This document shows, one piece after another, positions 1-7,642 of a stretch of DNA of 16,509 nt. The stretch covers positions 1 to 16,509 of the forward strand of contig JAGBZQ010000014.1 of NCBI GenBank assembly GCA_017628165.1. Direction: 5' to 3'. The stretch comes from Kiritimatiellia bacterium. GTDB lineage: Bacteria; Verrucomicrobiota; Kiritimatiellia; RFP12; UBA1067. The notes under the pieces are model-generated. The model worked only from the letters and a program-made list of their open reading frames with translations. It did not search any database and was not told where the DNA came from. Position numbers and translations under genes: made by a program. Each line of letters starts with the position of its first letter. Positions within the stretch are counted from its first letter, which is position 1.

Positions 1-59
1 GATAGAGTATCAGACTACGAATCTGAGGGTTGCAGGTTCGACTCCTGCTGGGCGCGCCA
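1..59 (+). tRNA. tRNA-Arg (anticodon ACG), 5' end cut by window edge
   Basis: The sequence begins inside the D-loop. The anticodon stem TCAGA (10-14) pairs with TCTGA (22-26), and the loop at 15-21 places ACG at 17-19. The T-arm (TTCGACT loop) and an encoded CCA at 57-59 are intact, and the 3' acceptor strand reads GGGCGCG. Roughly 18 nt of acceptor and D-arm lie outside the window. The ACG anticodon would be deaminated to ICG to read CGN codons. It is the first visible member of a four-tRNA operon. Confidence 0.95.
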
Positions 60-87
60 TTAAATCCTGAAAAATGGGATTCCAGAT

Positions 88-164
<77 letters not shown>

Positions 165-193
165 ATTTCGTGAAGATCTGGCTCACGACACGT

Positions 194-270
194 CGGGGCG
201 TAGCGCAGCCTGGTAGCGCGTTTGCTTGGGGTGCAAAAGGTCACGAGTTCAAATCTCGTCGCTCCGACCA
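194..270 (+). tRNA. tRNA-Pro (anticodon GGG)
   Basis: A 77-nt cloverleaf. The acceptor CGGGGCG pairs with CGCTCCG, including one G:T wobble. The anticodon stem TTTGC/GCAAA encloses a loop with GGG at 228-230, the T-loop is TTCAAAT, and CCA is encoded at 268-270. A GGG anticodon reads CCC and CCU codons. Confidence 0.95.
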
Positions 271-320
271 TTTTATGTGCCTGAAGCAAGTCAAGTTGCC
301 GATGGTGTGATTTTAGTTTT

Positions 321-394
321 GGTGGGATGGCCGAGCGGTTAGGTCGCGGACTGCAAATCCGCTTACAGCGGTTCAACTCCGCTTCCCACCTCCA
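321..394 (+). tRNA. tRNA-Cys (anticodon GCA)
   Basis: A 74-nt tRNA. The acceptor GGTGGGA pairs perfectly with TCCCACC. The discriminator base is T, as usual for Cys tRNAs, followed by encoded CCA. The anticodon stem GCGGA/TCCGC encloses GCA at 353-355. The D-arm has the short three-pair form seen in many bacterial tRNA-Cys. It is the last tRNA before the terminator. Confidence 0.95.
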
Positions 395-410
395 TTTTCC
401 TTTTGCATGA

Positions 411-435
411 AGCCCGTCAAGCGGGCTTTTTTTTT
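411..435 (+). terminator. Rho-independent terminator of the tRNA operon
   Basis: A six-pair stem, AGCCCG (411-416) with CGGGCT (422-427), has a 5-nt loop and is followed directly by a run of T (427-435). It lies 16 nt after tRNA-Cys, so it ends the tRNA transcript before the nifU-like promoter. Confidence 0.9.
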
Positions 436-476
436 ATATAATTTGCTCTTCGCGATGGCGATATAACGGAGAAATT

Positions 477-485
477 TGGTATACT
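477..485 (+). promoter_or_regulatory. Extended -10 promoter of the NifU-like/iorB unit
   Basis: TGGTATACT contains the TG-N motif plus TATACT (480-485). No convincing -35 is seen 16-18 nt upstream. Transcription would begin near 492, giving a leader of about 23 nt that includes an AAAAGGAG ribosome site before the ATG at 515. It is the only one of six similar promoters here with a conventional leader. Confidence 0.65.
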
Positions 486-514
486 ATCCTAAAACGATTT
501 AAAAGGAGAGAAAA

Positions 515-730
515 ATGGAAGAACAAATTAAAGCAAAGCTTGATGAGCTGCGCGTGGGGCTTCAGGCTGACGGCGGAGATTTAGAGCTCGTCAAGATTGA
601 CGGTAAGACTGTCTATCTCAAGCTTGTGGGGCATTGCGGCAGCTGCCCATTTGCTATGATGACCTTGAAGCAGGGCATTGAAGTGGGCCTTCGCGAAATT
701 GATCCCGAAATCACAGTAGAGCGCGTCTAA
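515..730 (+). CDS. NifU C-terminal-domain (Nfu-type) Fe-S scaffold protein
   Basis: A 71-residue protein consisting of a single NifU C-terminal domain, the thioredoxin-like fold that binds a [4Fe-4S] cluster at a CxxC motif and passes it to target proteins. The motif is visible as GHCGSCPFAMMTLK, with C41 and C44. The opening stretch ending in LQADGGDLELV is also characteristic of the family. It has no N-terminal IscU-like or ferredoxin-like domain, so it is a stand-alone carrier. A strong AAAAGGAG site precedes the ATG. The stop is one base from the iorB start, so the two are co-transcribed. Supplying clusters to ferredoxin-linked enzymes is a plausible role but is inference. Confidence 0.9.
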   Translation: MEEQIKAKLDELRVGLQADGGDLELVKIDGKTVYLKLVGHCGSCPFAMMTLKQGIEVGLREIDPEITVERV

Positions 731-731
731 G

Positions 732-1325
732 ATGAAGACGGTCAATGTTTCATTAGTAGGCGTCGGCGGGCAGGGAATCATTCTCACGGCCGATATTCTG
801 GCCAAGACCGCCGCCATTGCAGGTCTTGATGTAAAAAAGAGCGAAATTCATGGCATGGCGCAGCGCGGCGGCTCGGTGAGTTCGCAAGTGCGCTTTGGCG
901 AGTGTGTATCTTCGCCTGTCATTCAGCACGGTACTACGGATATTCTTGTCTGCTTTGACAAGCTTGAGGCACTCCGTTCGGCGCCGCTTCTGGCGGAGGG
1001 CTCTAAGGCGCTCGTGAATGATATGTATCTTGTTCCTGTCACCGTTTCCTCTGGGCAGCAGAGCGATGTGGAGGATCTTGACGGGCGCGTCAAGGCTGCA
1101 ATCCCCTCCCTTAAGCTTGTTGATGCGATGAAAATCGCCACGGAGGAGGTGGGTAATGCCCGCACGATGAACATGGTTCTCGCAGGTGCGCTTTCTGCAC
1201 TTTGTCCGTTCGAGGAGCGTCAGTGGCTTCAGGCTATGGAGGAGATGCTCTCCGGCCCCAAGGCTAAACTCCTTGAAATCAACAAGAAGGCTTTTTCGCT
1301 CGGGCGCGCGGCCGTGATGCAGTAG
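732..1325 (+). CDS. iorB: Indolepyruvate:ferredoxin oxidoreductase, beta subunit
   Basis: A 197-residue pyruvate-ferredoxin-oxidoreductase gamma-type domain. It begins with the GVGGQG loop at residues 10-15 and has the SEIHGMAQRGGSV segment (about 37-49) typical of IorB. The IorAB enzyme oxidatively decarboxylates aryl-pyruvates, formed by transamination of aromatic amino acids, to aryl-acetyl-CoA and reduces ferredoxin. IorA, the thiamine-diphosphate and Fe-S subunit normally adjacent, is not next to it here. The start follows the NifU-like stop by one base with no clear Shine-Dalgarno, suggesting translational coupling. Its 3' end overlaps convergent queC by 47 nt. A related 2-oxoacid oxidoreductase gamma subunit is the main alternative. 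Confidence 0.85.
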   Translation: MKTVNVSLVGVGGQGIILTADILAKTAAIAGLDVKKSEIHGMAQRGGSVSSQVRFGECVSSPVIQHGTTDILVCFDKLEALRSAPLLAEGSKALVNDMYLVPVTVSSGQQSDVEDLDGRVKAAIPSLKLVDAMKIATEEVGNARTMNMVLAGALSALCPFEERQWLQAMEEMLSGPKAKLLEINKKAFSLGRAAVMQ

Positions 1326-2001
1326 CCTCAGCCTTTTCGAACTCGGCGAGTCCTCGGTTGCGCAGAATGCATGCCGGGCACTCGCCGCATCCTTTTCCCG
1401 GAATTCCGTTGTAGCACGTTACGGTTTCGTTTTTTACGAGCTCAAGGATTCCAAGCTTTTTGCAAAGCGCCCATTCTTCTGCTTTTGTTTTGTGCATGAA
1501 CGGCGTCTCGATTTTAACTGGCCATTCAAGAGCAAGGCGGATGGCTCTCTCTTGGGCTTTAATGAATTTTTCGCGGCAGTCTGGGTATCCTGAAAAGTCG
1601 GCTTCCGATACTCCTGTGTAAATGCTCTTTGCGCCGAGGGTTTTTGCCCAGATCGCACTTGCCATCAGAAAGACGGCATTGCGGCCCTCTACGACTGATG
1701 ATGGGCATGATGCGCCAGGCTTTTTTGTGATAGCCTTATCAGCTGTCATAAGCGCGCTTGTGGTTAATTCCTTGAAGAAGCCGAGCTTAAGAATCTTGTG
1801 GGCGGCAATGCCGAAGAGTTTAGCAAGGCGTTTTGCAAATTTGACTTCCACTTGATGGCGCTGCGAATATTCAAATGTAATCGCATGCACGTTCTCGGAG
1901 CCGAACTTCCGAACGGCGAGCGCTAAACAGATTGCGGAGTCTTGTCCTCCGCTAAGGACAACGACGGCTTTAGGGGCAGATTTATTTTCTGAAGATTTCA
2001 T
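1279..2001 (-). CDS. queC: 7-cyano-7-deazaguanine (preQ0) synthase QueC
   Basis: QueC converts 7-carboxy-7-deazaguanine to preQ0 with ATP and ammonia, on the queuosine pathway. The PP-loop LSGGQDS lies near the N-terminus. The conserved VEGRNAVFL and SGYPDCR segments are present. The zinc site CYNGIPGKGCGECPAC lies near the C-terminus, giving the four expected cysteines. The start is placed at 2001 because the -10 element at 2013-2008 would put transcription onset there; an ATG at 2007 (two residues longer) would abut the -10. The last ~15 residues form a basic tail read antisense to the end of iorB. No other queuosine gene is adjacent. Confidence 0.95.
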   Translation of the reverse strand: MKSSENKSAPKAVVVLSGGQDSAICLALAVRKFGSENVHAITFEYSQRHQVEVKFAKRLAKLFGIAAHKILKLGFFKELTTSALMTADKAITKKPGASCPSSVVEGRNAVFLMASAIWAKTLGAKSIYTGVSEADFSGYPDCREKFIKAQERAIRLALEWPVKIETPFMHKTKAEEWALCKKLGILELVKNETVTCYNGIPGKGCGECPACILRNRGLAEFEKAEATASRPRARAKKPSC

Positions 2002-2007
2002 GCCCAT

Positions 2008-2016
2008 ATTTTACCA
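2008..2016 (-). promoter_or_regulatory. Extended -10 promoter of queC, probably leaderless
   Basis: Read on the minus strand this is TGGTAAAAT, a TG-N motif plus TAAAAT. Only six bases separate it from the ATG at 2001, with no ribosome site, so the transcript should begin at or next to the start codon. Confidence 0.55.
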
Positions 2017-2060
2017 CAGAAATTTTTTTTGAAAAAGTTGCAGAAATAATTTTTTCTTTG

Positions 2061-2069
2061 TGGTATAAT
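2061..2069 (+). promoter_or_regulatory. Extended -10 promoter of the T3SS cluster, probably leaderless
   Basis: TGGTATAAT is a perfect extended -10. Ten bases later comes the ATG at 2080, so any leader would be only about 3-5 nt, and no Shine-Dalgarno is present. It diverges from the queC promoter, with about 45 bp of AT-rich DNA between the two -10 elements. It may drive the whole T3SS operon, since no equally good promoter is seen before sctW. Confidence 0.65.
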
Positions 2070-2079
2070 CCTGCCCGAA

Positions 2080-2478
2080 ATGAAAGCGTTGAACCAGTTC
2101 CTTCATTCCATCGGCTATCCTGCGAGCGCATCGCAGGACGCTCGGGAATTTATTCTTGATGTGGACGGGAATGCGATGTGCGTCACCCCTGTGGGCGCAT
2201 ACCTTGTTCTCACGAAGGAGATTTCCCGCAACGCAGACATTTTGCCGCGGCTTTCAGGCTATGCGGCAGGGAGGTTTATATGCGAAGACGAAATACTTTA
2301 CTGGGATGCCCATTCAATGGCTGCCGTCCTGTCTCGCAAAATTCCCATTACGGCGTCCGATTGCGAAATGCGTGACGCATTCGAGTCGTTTGCGAATTCC
2401 TGCGATTGGTGGGATGAACGCGCAAACAGCTCCGCCGAAGCTCCGGTTAATTTTCCGGAGATGGTAATTCTACCGTAG
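2080..2478 (+). CDS. YscB/CesT-like T3SS chaperone
   Basis: A 132-residue small acidic protein at the head of the secretion cluster. Its pattern fits a class I T3SS chaperone: an N-terminal amphipathic helix (residues 1-13), beta strands around FILDVDG, a conserved-looking VGAYLVLTKEI strand (about 38-48), and a C-terminal helix. By eye it aligns along most of its length with Yersinia YscB, which pairs with SycN to hold the gatekeeper YopN. Its position, just before the gatekeeper gene with a SycN-like gene just after, supports the same job. The divergence is high, so another CesT-family effector chaperone is possible. The acidic C-terminal tail (from about residue 113) looks disordered. It is read from a probable leaderless transcript. 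Confidence 0.6.
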   Translation: MKALNQFLHSIGYPASASQDAREFILDVDGNAMCVTPVGAYLVLTKEISRNADILPRLSGYAAGRFICEDEILYWDAHSMAAVLSRKIPITASDCEMRDAFESFANSCDWWDERANSSAEAPVNFPEMVILP

Positions 2479-2492
2479 GTAAATAATTGTCA

Positions 2493-2506
2493 GCGCCGAG
2501 AGGCGT
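2493..2506 (+). other. Small GNRA-type hairpin between the YscB-like gene and sctW
   Basis: CGCC (2494-2497) pairs with GGCG (2502-2505) around a GAGA loop, with a flanking G:T pair. It sits in the only sizeable gap (83 nt) in the first part of the operon. It has no T-run, so it is not a terminator; RNA processing or mRNA stability is possible. It may be chance. Confidence 0.25.
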
Positions 2507-2561
2507 GCACGAGTGTTTCGAGTTTTGCGGTCCTTAAAGGGCGCAATGCTGGAGGATTCTT

Positions 2562-3701
2562 ATGGCTTTTGATGCTGGAAGATTCATGGTGCTTTCGAAC
2601 GATTCGAGACGCACAGACATGATGACGAGGGTGGATACGCCCTCATCAGACTGCATTGTTTCGGGACGCTCGATGGGCGTTGCCGTAGCGGCGGAGACGA
2701 ACCCTGCCGCAGAGCTCCTCTCTTCGATGGAGGAGCTGTCGATGATGTTTGAGGAGAAGGCGGCGAGGAAAATCGCAGATCGTAAGCTTGGCGAGCGCTC
2801 TTCGAGCAGCATGGAGATGATGAAGGCGTTCGAAAAGTGGCAGAAGGTCTTCCCCGATATGCCGGGGAAGGAAAAGGCGGAGAAGTTCCTCAAAAGAATG
2901 AGGGAGTCTGCTGATAAATTTCTCGGTGAGTTAGAGAGGGAATGCGAGGATCCTTCACACCGCTATGCCATTCTTGAAGCGCTTGAATCTGGATTGAAAG
3001 AAGGCGAGAATGACCTGCGCGCTTTTATAGAGGGTGCCAAGGAGAAACTGCGCCTGGAGAAAGGTGCGGAGTTAAAAGCTGCAGTGAATATTGCGGGAGA
3101 GATAAATTCGCGCACCGACTCCGCTGTCGAGATGAAGGCCATGCGCGCACTCTACCAGAGCGAGGTGATCGGGTTTACTACTCCGCAAGACTGTTTCCGT
3201 GCGCTTGCGGCTTTACGCGGAGCGGACGCTATAGGCGGATCAATAGATTTTCTCGTTGCCAGCTGCGGAGCGGATATTCAAAGCCCGAGTCCGTCCCTTG
3301 CGCCCGAGGAACTGCGGCGGATTCTTTTGGATCTTCAGTGTGTTCAGGTGCTTGCAGCTGTCATTGATAAAGTTGCGGGTGTTTCTGCCCGGATGGAGAA
3401 GGTTTTTGGCGAAAAATGCAGCACCGTGAAAGCGTCAGAGGGAGTGATAGGCTTTACAGAACGGCCATACGTGCTGCCGCGCGACATTTCGTCGTTTATA
3501 GAGTCTCTCGGGCTTAAAGGGCATCTTGCAAAAATGGATTTTTGCCGTGAGCTGACGGGGGTTTTCAGGCAGCTTTCCCCTCGGCTCTTTGCGAATGAGG
3601 ACGACAGGGTCCGCCTTGTCGAAGCGGCGCAGGAATATCTTGATGAGCTTGTCATGTCAGAGTCTGTCATGGCGGCTACCGCGAAAGGAGGAGCCGCGTG
3701 A
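2562..3701 (+). CDS. sctW: T3SS gatekeeper SctW (YopN-TyeA fused form)
   Basis: A 379-residue protein of the YopN/InvE/CopN family. These gatekeepers sit at the export gate, block early effector release and set the order of secretion. The N-terminal ~50 residues are Ser/Thr-rich and unstructured, as expected for a secretion and chaperone-binding segment. The helical body starts with SSMEELSMMFEEKAARK (about 54-70), the usual conserved opening. The C-terminal ~90 residues resemble TyeA, which is a separate protein in Yersinia but fused in Chlamydia CopN and Salmonella/Shigella InvE/MxiC. GGAGG lies 6 nt before the ATG. The stop overlaps the GTG of the next gene by 3 nt. Flanking SycN-like and YscB-like chaperones support the call. 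Confidence 0.85.
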   Translation: MAFDAGRFMVLSNDSRRTDMMTRVDTPSSDCIVSGRSMGVAVAAETNPAAELLSSMEELSMMFEEKAARKIADRKLGERSSSSMEMMKAFEKWQKVFPDMPGKEKAEKFLKRMRESADKFLGELERECEDPSHRYAILEALESGLKEGENDLRAFIEGAKEKLRLEKGAELKAAVNIAGEINSRTDSAVEMKAMRALYQSEVIGFTTPQDCFRALAALRGADAIGGSIDFLVASCGADIQSPSPSLAPEELRRILLDLQCVQVLAAVIDKVAGVSARMEKVFGEKCSTVKASEGVIGFTERPYVLPRDISSFIESLGLKGHLAKMDFCRELTGVFRQLSPRLFANEDDRVRLVEAAQEYLDELVMSESVMAATAKGGAA

Positions 3702-4087
3702 ATTTTCTTCCGCGATGGATCGAGAGCACAGTCGGCGACTTTGCGAAGAGCGCCGGCCTTGGCGGGATTCTCTTTAATGGTCCCGCAGCTGTCTTCAGAT
3801 TCGATAATGGGGTTGCTCTTAGAATTGAGTATTCAGTAGGGGCGCTTGCGGTGGCACTTGATGCCCCTTCCGCAGAAACTCCCGAAGCGGCGCAATGCAT
3901 TCTTGCCGCGGCCGATCCTTTTAGAAGCCCTGGGATTTCTCTTCGCTCAGGAATGCTTGCAAATCCTCCGAGGGCGGTTTTGGCGGTAGTTCTTCAGCCA
4001 AAAGAAATTTCCGCCGGAGAAATGGACAGAGTCTTCCGTGTTCTTTGGAGTCTTATGGAGAACCTGAGAAGGAGGCTTGAAAAATGA
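3698..4087 (+). CDS. SycN-like chaperone of the gatekeeper
   Basis: A 129-residue protein starting at GTG in a GTGA overlap with the sctW stop, preceded by AAAGGAGG. It resembles Yersinia SycN: a WIE start, a small hydrophobic sheet region, the LRSGML segment (about 92-97) matching the SycN LRAGWL region, and a C-terminal amphipathic helix. SycN forms a heterodimer with YscB that binds the N-terminus of YopN. It occupies the yopN-(tyeA)-sycN position exactly. Sequence identity is low, as is normal for these chaperones, so the assignment rests on pattern plus position. Confidence 0.7.
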   Translation: MNFLPRWIESTVGDFAKSAGLGGILFNGPAAVFRFDNGVALRIEYSVGALAVALDAPSAETPEAAQCILAAADPFRSPGISLRSGMLANPPRAVLAVVLQPKEISAGEMDRVFRVLWSLMENLRRRLEK

Positions 4088-4464
4088 AAAGTCTTCCAAA
4101 TAAAGAGACGATATCTTTTGACAGCGGCATATCGCTTGCGTCGTTTGTATCGGGCGACGGATTTTCTCCTTTTGCGGGAGAAGCGCCCAGCGTGCTGCCG
4201 GGCTCCATGGGAGTCGTCGAGAGTCTGGAGGAGATGTTTCCAAGAAGCGCGAGCGTGACCGGAGAAATCATGAGCGCTTTAGTCTCTGGGAATAATCCGC
4301 TTCTCCGCACGCGCGAGGGCTTCAATGCCGCAGCTCGCTCGGCTCTCAGCGCGCTAAAGGCGCGCGGAAGCCTCTGTTCGCGCCGCGCTGCCGCGGAAAT
4401 AGAATCACTCATAGACGATACTGAAATCTTCGAAGCGTATCGCTCTGCGCTTTTCGAATCGTAG
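4084..4464 (+). CDS. sctX: YscX-like (SctX) export component
   Basis: A 126-residue protein, close to the 122 of Yersinia YscX. The first 45 residues are Ser/Gly-rich and probably disordered. The rest aligns by eye with YscX: SLEEMFP (about 48-54) matches its LERLYP, then a helix rich in Ala/Arg, then AAAEIESLIDDTEIFEAYRS matching the AAALLKCQQDDD end. YscX is secreted early, binds YscY and the export gate protein YscV, and is required for substrate recognition in Ysc systems. The gene overlaps the SycN-like stop by 4 nt (ATGA) and lies just before sctV, its place in the Yersinia virA operon except that yscY is absent between them. Confidence 0.7.
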   Translation: MKSLPNKETISFDSGISLASFVSGDGFSPFAGEAPSVLPGSMGVVESLEEMFPRSASVTGEIMSALVSGNNPLLRTREGFNAAARSALSALKARGSLCSRRAAAEIESLIDDTEIFEAYRSALFES

Positions 4465-4475
4465 GAGGTTGTGCC

Positions 4476-6572
4476 ATGTCTGTGGTCAACAAGTTGATTG
4501 GCGCGTCAAATGCGCTGAGCAGGTTCGGTGATATTGCTCTCGCCTTCCTGGTGGTGTTCATTATCGGGCTTCTCATAATCCCGCTTCCTCCCACGATGAT
4601 GGATTTTCTCATCGCCGTGAATTTGACGATCTCCACTGTGATGCTCATGCTTTCGCTTTATCTTCCGAGAGCTCTCGCGTTTTCCACTTTCCCTTCCGTG
4701 CTTCTTTTCACTACCCTTTTCCGCCTCGCACTCAATGTTTCGAGTACGCGCCTTATCCTTCTTCATGCGAACGCGGGAGAGATTATCTACACATTTGGAA
4801 ATTTCGTAGTGGGCGGAAATTTCGCCGTAGGAGCCGTTGTTTTTCTGATTATAACGATTGTGCAGTTTGTAGTCATAGCCAAAGGCGCCGAGAGGGTGTC
4901 GGAGGTAGGTGCGCGCTTTACTCTTGATGCGATGCCCGGCAAGCAGATGTCTATTGATGCCGATATGCGCGCAGGGGCGATCGATCAGGAGACTGCGCGT
5001 GAGCGGAGAAGTGAACTGGCCAAGGAATCGCAGCTCTATGGCGCGATGGACGGCGCGATGAAATTTGTGAAGGGGGACGCTATTGCCGGCCTAATCATGA
5101 CCGCCGTCAACATCGCAGGAGGTATTTGCGTCGGAGCGTTTCAGAAGGGGTGGCCGATGTCAAAGGCGATTGAGAAGTATGCGATTCTCACGATCGGCGA
5201 CGGTCTCGTTTCGCAGATTCCCGCGCTTCTCGTTTCCGTTACCGCGGGCATTATCGTTACGCGCGTAGGAGACGCTGACAACAAGCCTCTTGGCCAGGAG
5301 ATCGTGGACCAATTTTTCGCTCGGCCGAAGGCGATTTTCCTTGGAGGTATGATGCTTGTGATGATAGGGTTGATTCCGGGATTTCCGAAAGTCCCAATCT
5401 TTCTTCTTGCGGCCGTGGTTTCAACGCTCGGATGGGGGCTTGTGATCAAAGCGCGGCGTGATGCCGTGGCGGCCGCGAAGGAGGCGAATCCTCTCACGGC
5501 GGCTTCACCGGCAGAGGGGGTGACGCCGCGTCCCAAGAAAAAGGCCGGAGATGAATTTTCGATGGTTGTTCCCCTTACTGTTGAGATTGATGCTAATATA
5601 AGGACGGCGCTTACGTACGATGAGCTCAACGAGAGGATAATGGCGATTCGCCGCGCTCTTTACCACGATCTCGGAGTGCCATTCCCCGGGATAAACCTTT
5701 CGCTGAACCCAGCGCTGAAGGACGGCAAGTATTGCCTTATGGTGAACGAAGTCCCTGTGTCAGAGGGGATGCTTCGTGACGGGTACCTTTTTGTGCTTGA
5801 GACCGGCGTGAATCTCGAGGCGGCAGGAATTCCCTTCGAGCGCGGCAAGGAGTTTCTTGCGGGGTTTGAGACAAATTGGGTCAAGGTTGATCAGCGCAAT
5901 CTTTTAGATGAAAGTTCGATTCGTTATCTTGATATGAACGGAGTCCTCTCCTACCATCTATCTGGCGTTCTGCGCAGATACGCCCACGAGTTCGTCTCTC
6001 TTCAGGAAACGCGGCTTCTTTTCGACCACATGGAGAAGGAGGCTCCCGAGCTTGTTCGCGAAGTCCAGCGCTCGCTTCCGATGCAGAAGATAACGGATGT
6101 TCTTCAAAGGCTTGTTCAGGAGGGGGTTTCCATCCGAGATCTAAAGCGCATAACGCAGACGCTCGTGGAATGGGGACAGAAGGAGAAGGATTCTGTGCTG
6201 CTTGTAGAGTATGTGCGCAGTTCGCTCGGTAGATACATCTCGTATAAATTTTCCGGCGGGCAGAACATTATGGCTGCGTACCTTCTTGATCCCGGGCTTG
6301 AGGAGACGATAAGGAAGTCGATTCGCCAGACATCCGGCGGAAGCTATTTGGCGATGGACCCGTCCACGGTCCGCTCTGTTCTCGCTGCCGTGAAGCGCGC
6401 GGTGGGCGACCTTTCAAGAGTTCCTCAGAGGCCGGTGGTGATAGTGTCCGTGGATATTCGCCGCTATTTCAGAAAGATGCTCGAAAAGGATTATGCAGAG
6501 TTGCCGGTCCTTTCGTTCCAGGAGCTTTCGCAGGAAATCAACATTCAGCCGCTCGGGAGGATTAAGCTGTGA
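4476..6572 (+). CDS. sctV: T3SS export gate protein SctV (FHIPEP family)
   Basis: A 698-residue protein of full family length. Its nonameric ring is the main export gate receiving substrates and chaperones below the SctRST channel. The N-terminal part contains about seven or eight membrane segments (residues 17-37, 43-63, 105-135, 205-220, 240-262 and two at about 290-330). The FHIPEP signature is RLALNVSSTR at 83-92, and the conserved cytoplasmic loop KGAERVSEVGARFTLDAMPG starts at 137. A linker near 340-365 leads to the cytosolic domain. The YscV/InvA form is favoured over flagellar FlhA because the neighbours are Ysc-type and no flagellar gene is present. AGGAGG precedes the ATG. The stop overlaps the GTG of sctD. 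Confidence 0.97.
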   Translation: MSVVNKLIGASNALSRFGDIALAFLVVFIIGLLIIPLPPTMMDFLIAVNLTISTVMLMLSLYLPRALAFSTFPSVLLFTTLFRLALNVSSTRLILLHANAGEIIYTFGNFVVGGNFAVGAVVFLIITIVQFVVIAKGAERVSEVGARFTLDAMPGKQMSIDADMRAGAIDQETARERRSELAKESQLYGAMDGAMKFVKGDAIAGLIMTAVNIAGGICVGAFQKGWPMSKAIEKYAILTIGDGLVSQIPALLVSVTAGIIVTRVGDADNKPLGQEIVDQFFARPKAIFLGGMMLVMIGLIPGFPKVPIFLLAAVVSTLGWGLVIKARRDAVAAAKEANPLTAASPAEGVTPRPKKKAGDEFSMVVPLTVEIDANIRTALTYDELNERIMAIRRALYHDLGVPFPGINLSLNPALKDGKYCLMVNEVPVSEGMLRDGYLFVLETGVNLEAAGIPFERGKEFLAGFETNWVKVDQRNLLDESSIRYLDMNGVLSYHLSGVLRRYAHEFVSLQETRLLFDHMEKEAPELVREVQRSLPMQKITDVLQRLVQEGVSIRDLKRITQTLVEWGQKEKDSVLLVEYVRSSLGRYISYKFSGGQNIMAAYLLDPGLEETIRKSIRQTSGGSYLAMDPSTVRSVLAAVKRAVGDLSRVPQRPVVIVSVDIRRYFRKMLEKDYAELPVLSFQELSQEINIQPLGRIKL

Positions 6573-7642
6573 GCGTTCTTCTCAAAATCATAGAAGGACC
6601 CAATGCTGGTGCCGAGGTTGTCCTTCCTGATGGCGTGCGCATCGCTCTCGGGCGCTCCGACGATTGCGATATCATCCTTGCGGACGATACGCTTCCCGCA
6701 AAAGCGTGCGAGATCGTGGCGTCTTCTTCGGCTGTTGAGCTTTTCAATTATGACGGCACCGACGAATCTCTTAAATTCTACCATGTTAAGTATCTCTCGC
6801 CGAAGAGCGCCATCGCCGTAGGCCCTGAGACGGGAGCATGGGAAGATCTTGTCTATCCTGCCAATGAGAATGAGGATGCTGTTCCCGTGAAGGAGCCGAA
6901 TCCTCCCCCGCCTTCGCCTCCGCCGTCCCGGACTAAGATGAGCCGCACTCTTCGGATCGTCAGCGTGATCATGACGCTCTGCGCGGCCACGGCACTGTTC
7001 TTCGGAATGAATTTTACCGATGAGGCGGCCGGCGAGCCTGTTGCCGAGGTTCGCCCTGATCCGATGGAAGCGTTGGCGGAAGTGGCTGAGCGATATAATC
7101 TTACCGTCAGAGAAGCGGATGGCGGCGTAGTTCTTTCCGGGACTCTTTCTACTCTAAAAGAGCGTACGGAGGCGTCTATGCAGGCTTATCGCGTTATGAA
7201 GCGCGTAAAGCTCGAAATAGGCGATGACGAGTCTATTTCTCGCGGCGCGGCGGAGATTCTTCATCTTGTGGGCGCGGCGGGTCTTTCTGTGGAGGGATCA
7301 AAAAGCGGAAGAGTTTCGCTCAAAGGATCTGTTGCGGGGAAAGAGGGATTGATTCGCGCGCTTGAAGCAATTAGGGCGGAAGTGCCGTATTTGAAAGACG
7401 TCGTCTGCAGCAATGTGACGGTGGCGTGTGATATGTCCGATAGAGTCTCGTCAAAAGTGGAATGCAGATATCCTCAGATTGCTGTGGCTGGGATAATAGA
7501 GCGGCCTCATCCGTGCATTATTCTCAGAGACGGAACTCGTCTCGCGGAAGGCGCGGAGATCGGAGGGTTTTTGATAGAGAAAATTTCAGCAGAGTCGGTG
7601 CTTGTCCGTTCGGCGGAAGGCGTCATCAAATGGCAACCATAG
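6569..7642 (+). CDS. sctD: T3SS inner-membrane outer-ring protein SctD (FHA domain)
   Basis: A 357-residue YscD/CdsD-type protein. Residues 1-95 form a cytoplasmic forkhead-associated fold with the ALGRSDDCDIIL strand (26-37). A Pro-rich linker (110-120) leads to one membrane helix (about 127-146). The periplasmic half contains BON-like modules, for example LTVREADGGVVLSGTLSTLKE and LSVEGSKSGRVSLKGSVAGKE. SctD encircles SctJ and connects to the secretin. It starts at GTG in a GTGA overlap with sctV. At 357 residues it is far shorter than CdsD of Chlamydia (over 800) and shorter than YscD (about 419). It overlaps the next gene if that gene starts at 7630. Confidence 0.88.
   Translation: MSVLLKIIEGPNAGAEVVLPDGVRIALGRSDDCDIILADDTLPAKACEIVASSSAVELFNYDGTDESLKFYHVKYLSPKSAIAVGPETGAWEDLVYPANENEDAVPVKEPNPPPPSPPPSRTKMSRTLRIVSVIMTLCAATALFFGMNFTDEAAGEPVAEVRPDPMEALAEVAERYNLTVREADGGVVLSGTLSTLKERTEASMQAYRVMKRVKLEIGDDESISRGAAEILHLVGAAGLSVEGSKSGRVSLKGSVAGKEGLIRALEAIRAEVPYLKDVVCSNVTVACDMSDRVSSKVECRYPQIAVAGIIERPHPCIILRDGTRLAEGAEIGGFLIEKISAESVLVRSAEGVIKWQP

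Noticed and set aside
4506..4766. Minus-strand frame rich in Lys/Glu/His
   Set aside because: Antisense of the first membrane segments of sctV; the composition follows from the hydrophobic codons opposite.
4476..6572. Flagellar FlhA instead of SctV
   Set aside because: Same family, but all neighbours are Ysc-type injectisome genes (gatekeeper, needle, rod, chaperones) and no flagellar gene is present.
7462..7629. Longer N-terminus for the YscE-like gene starting inside sctD
   Set aside because: It would overlap sctD by about 180 nt; ATGs at 7630 or 7660 have ribosome sites and give the expected size.
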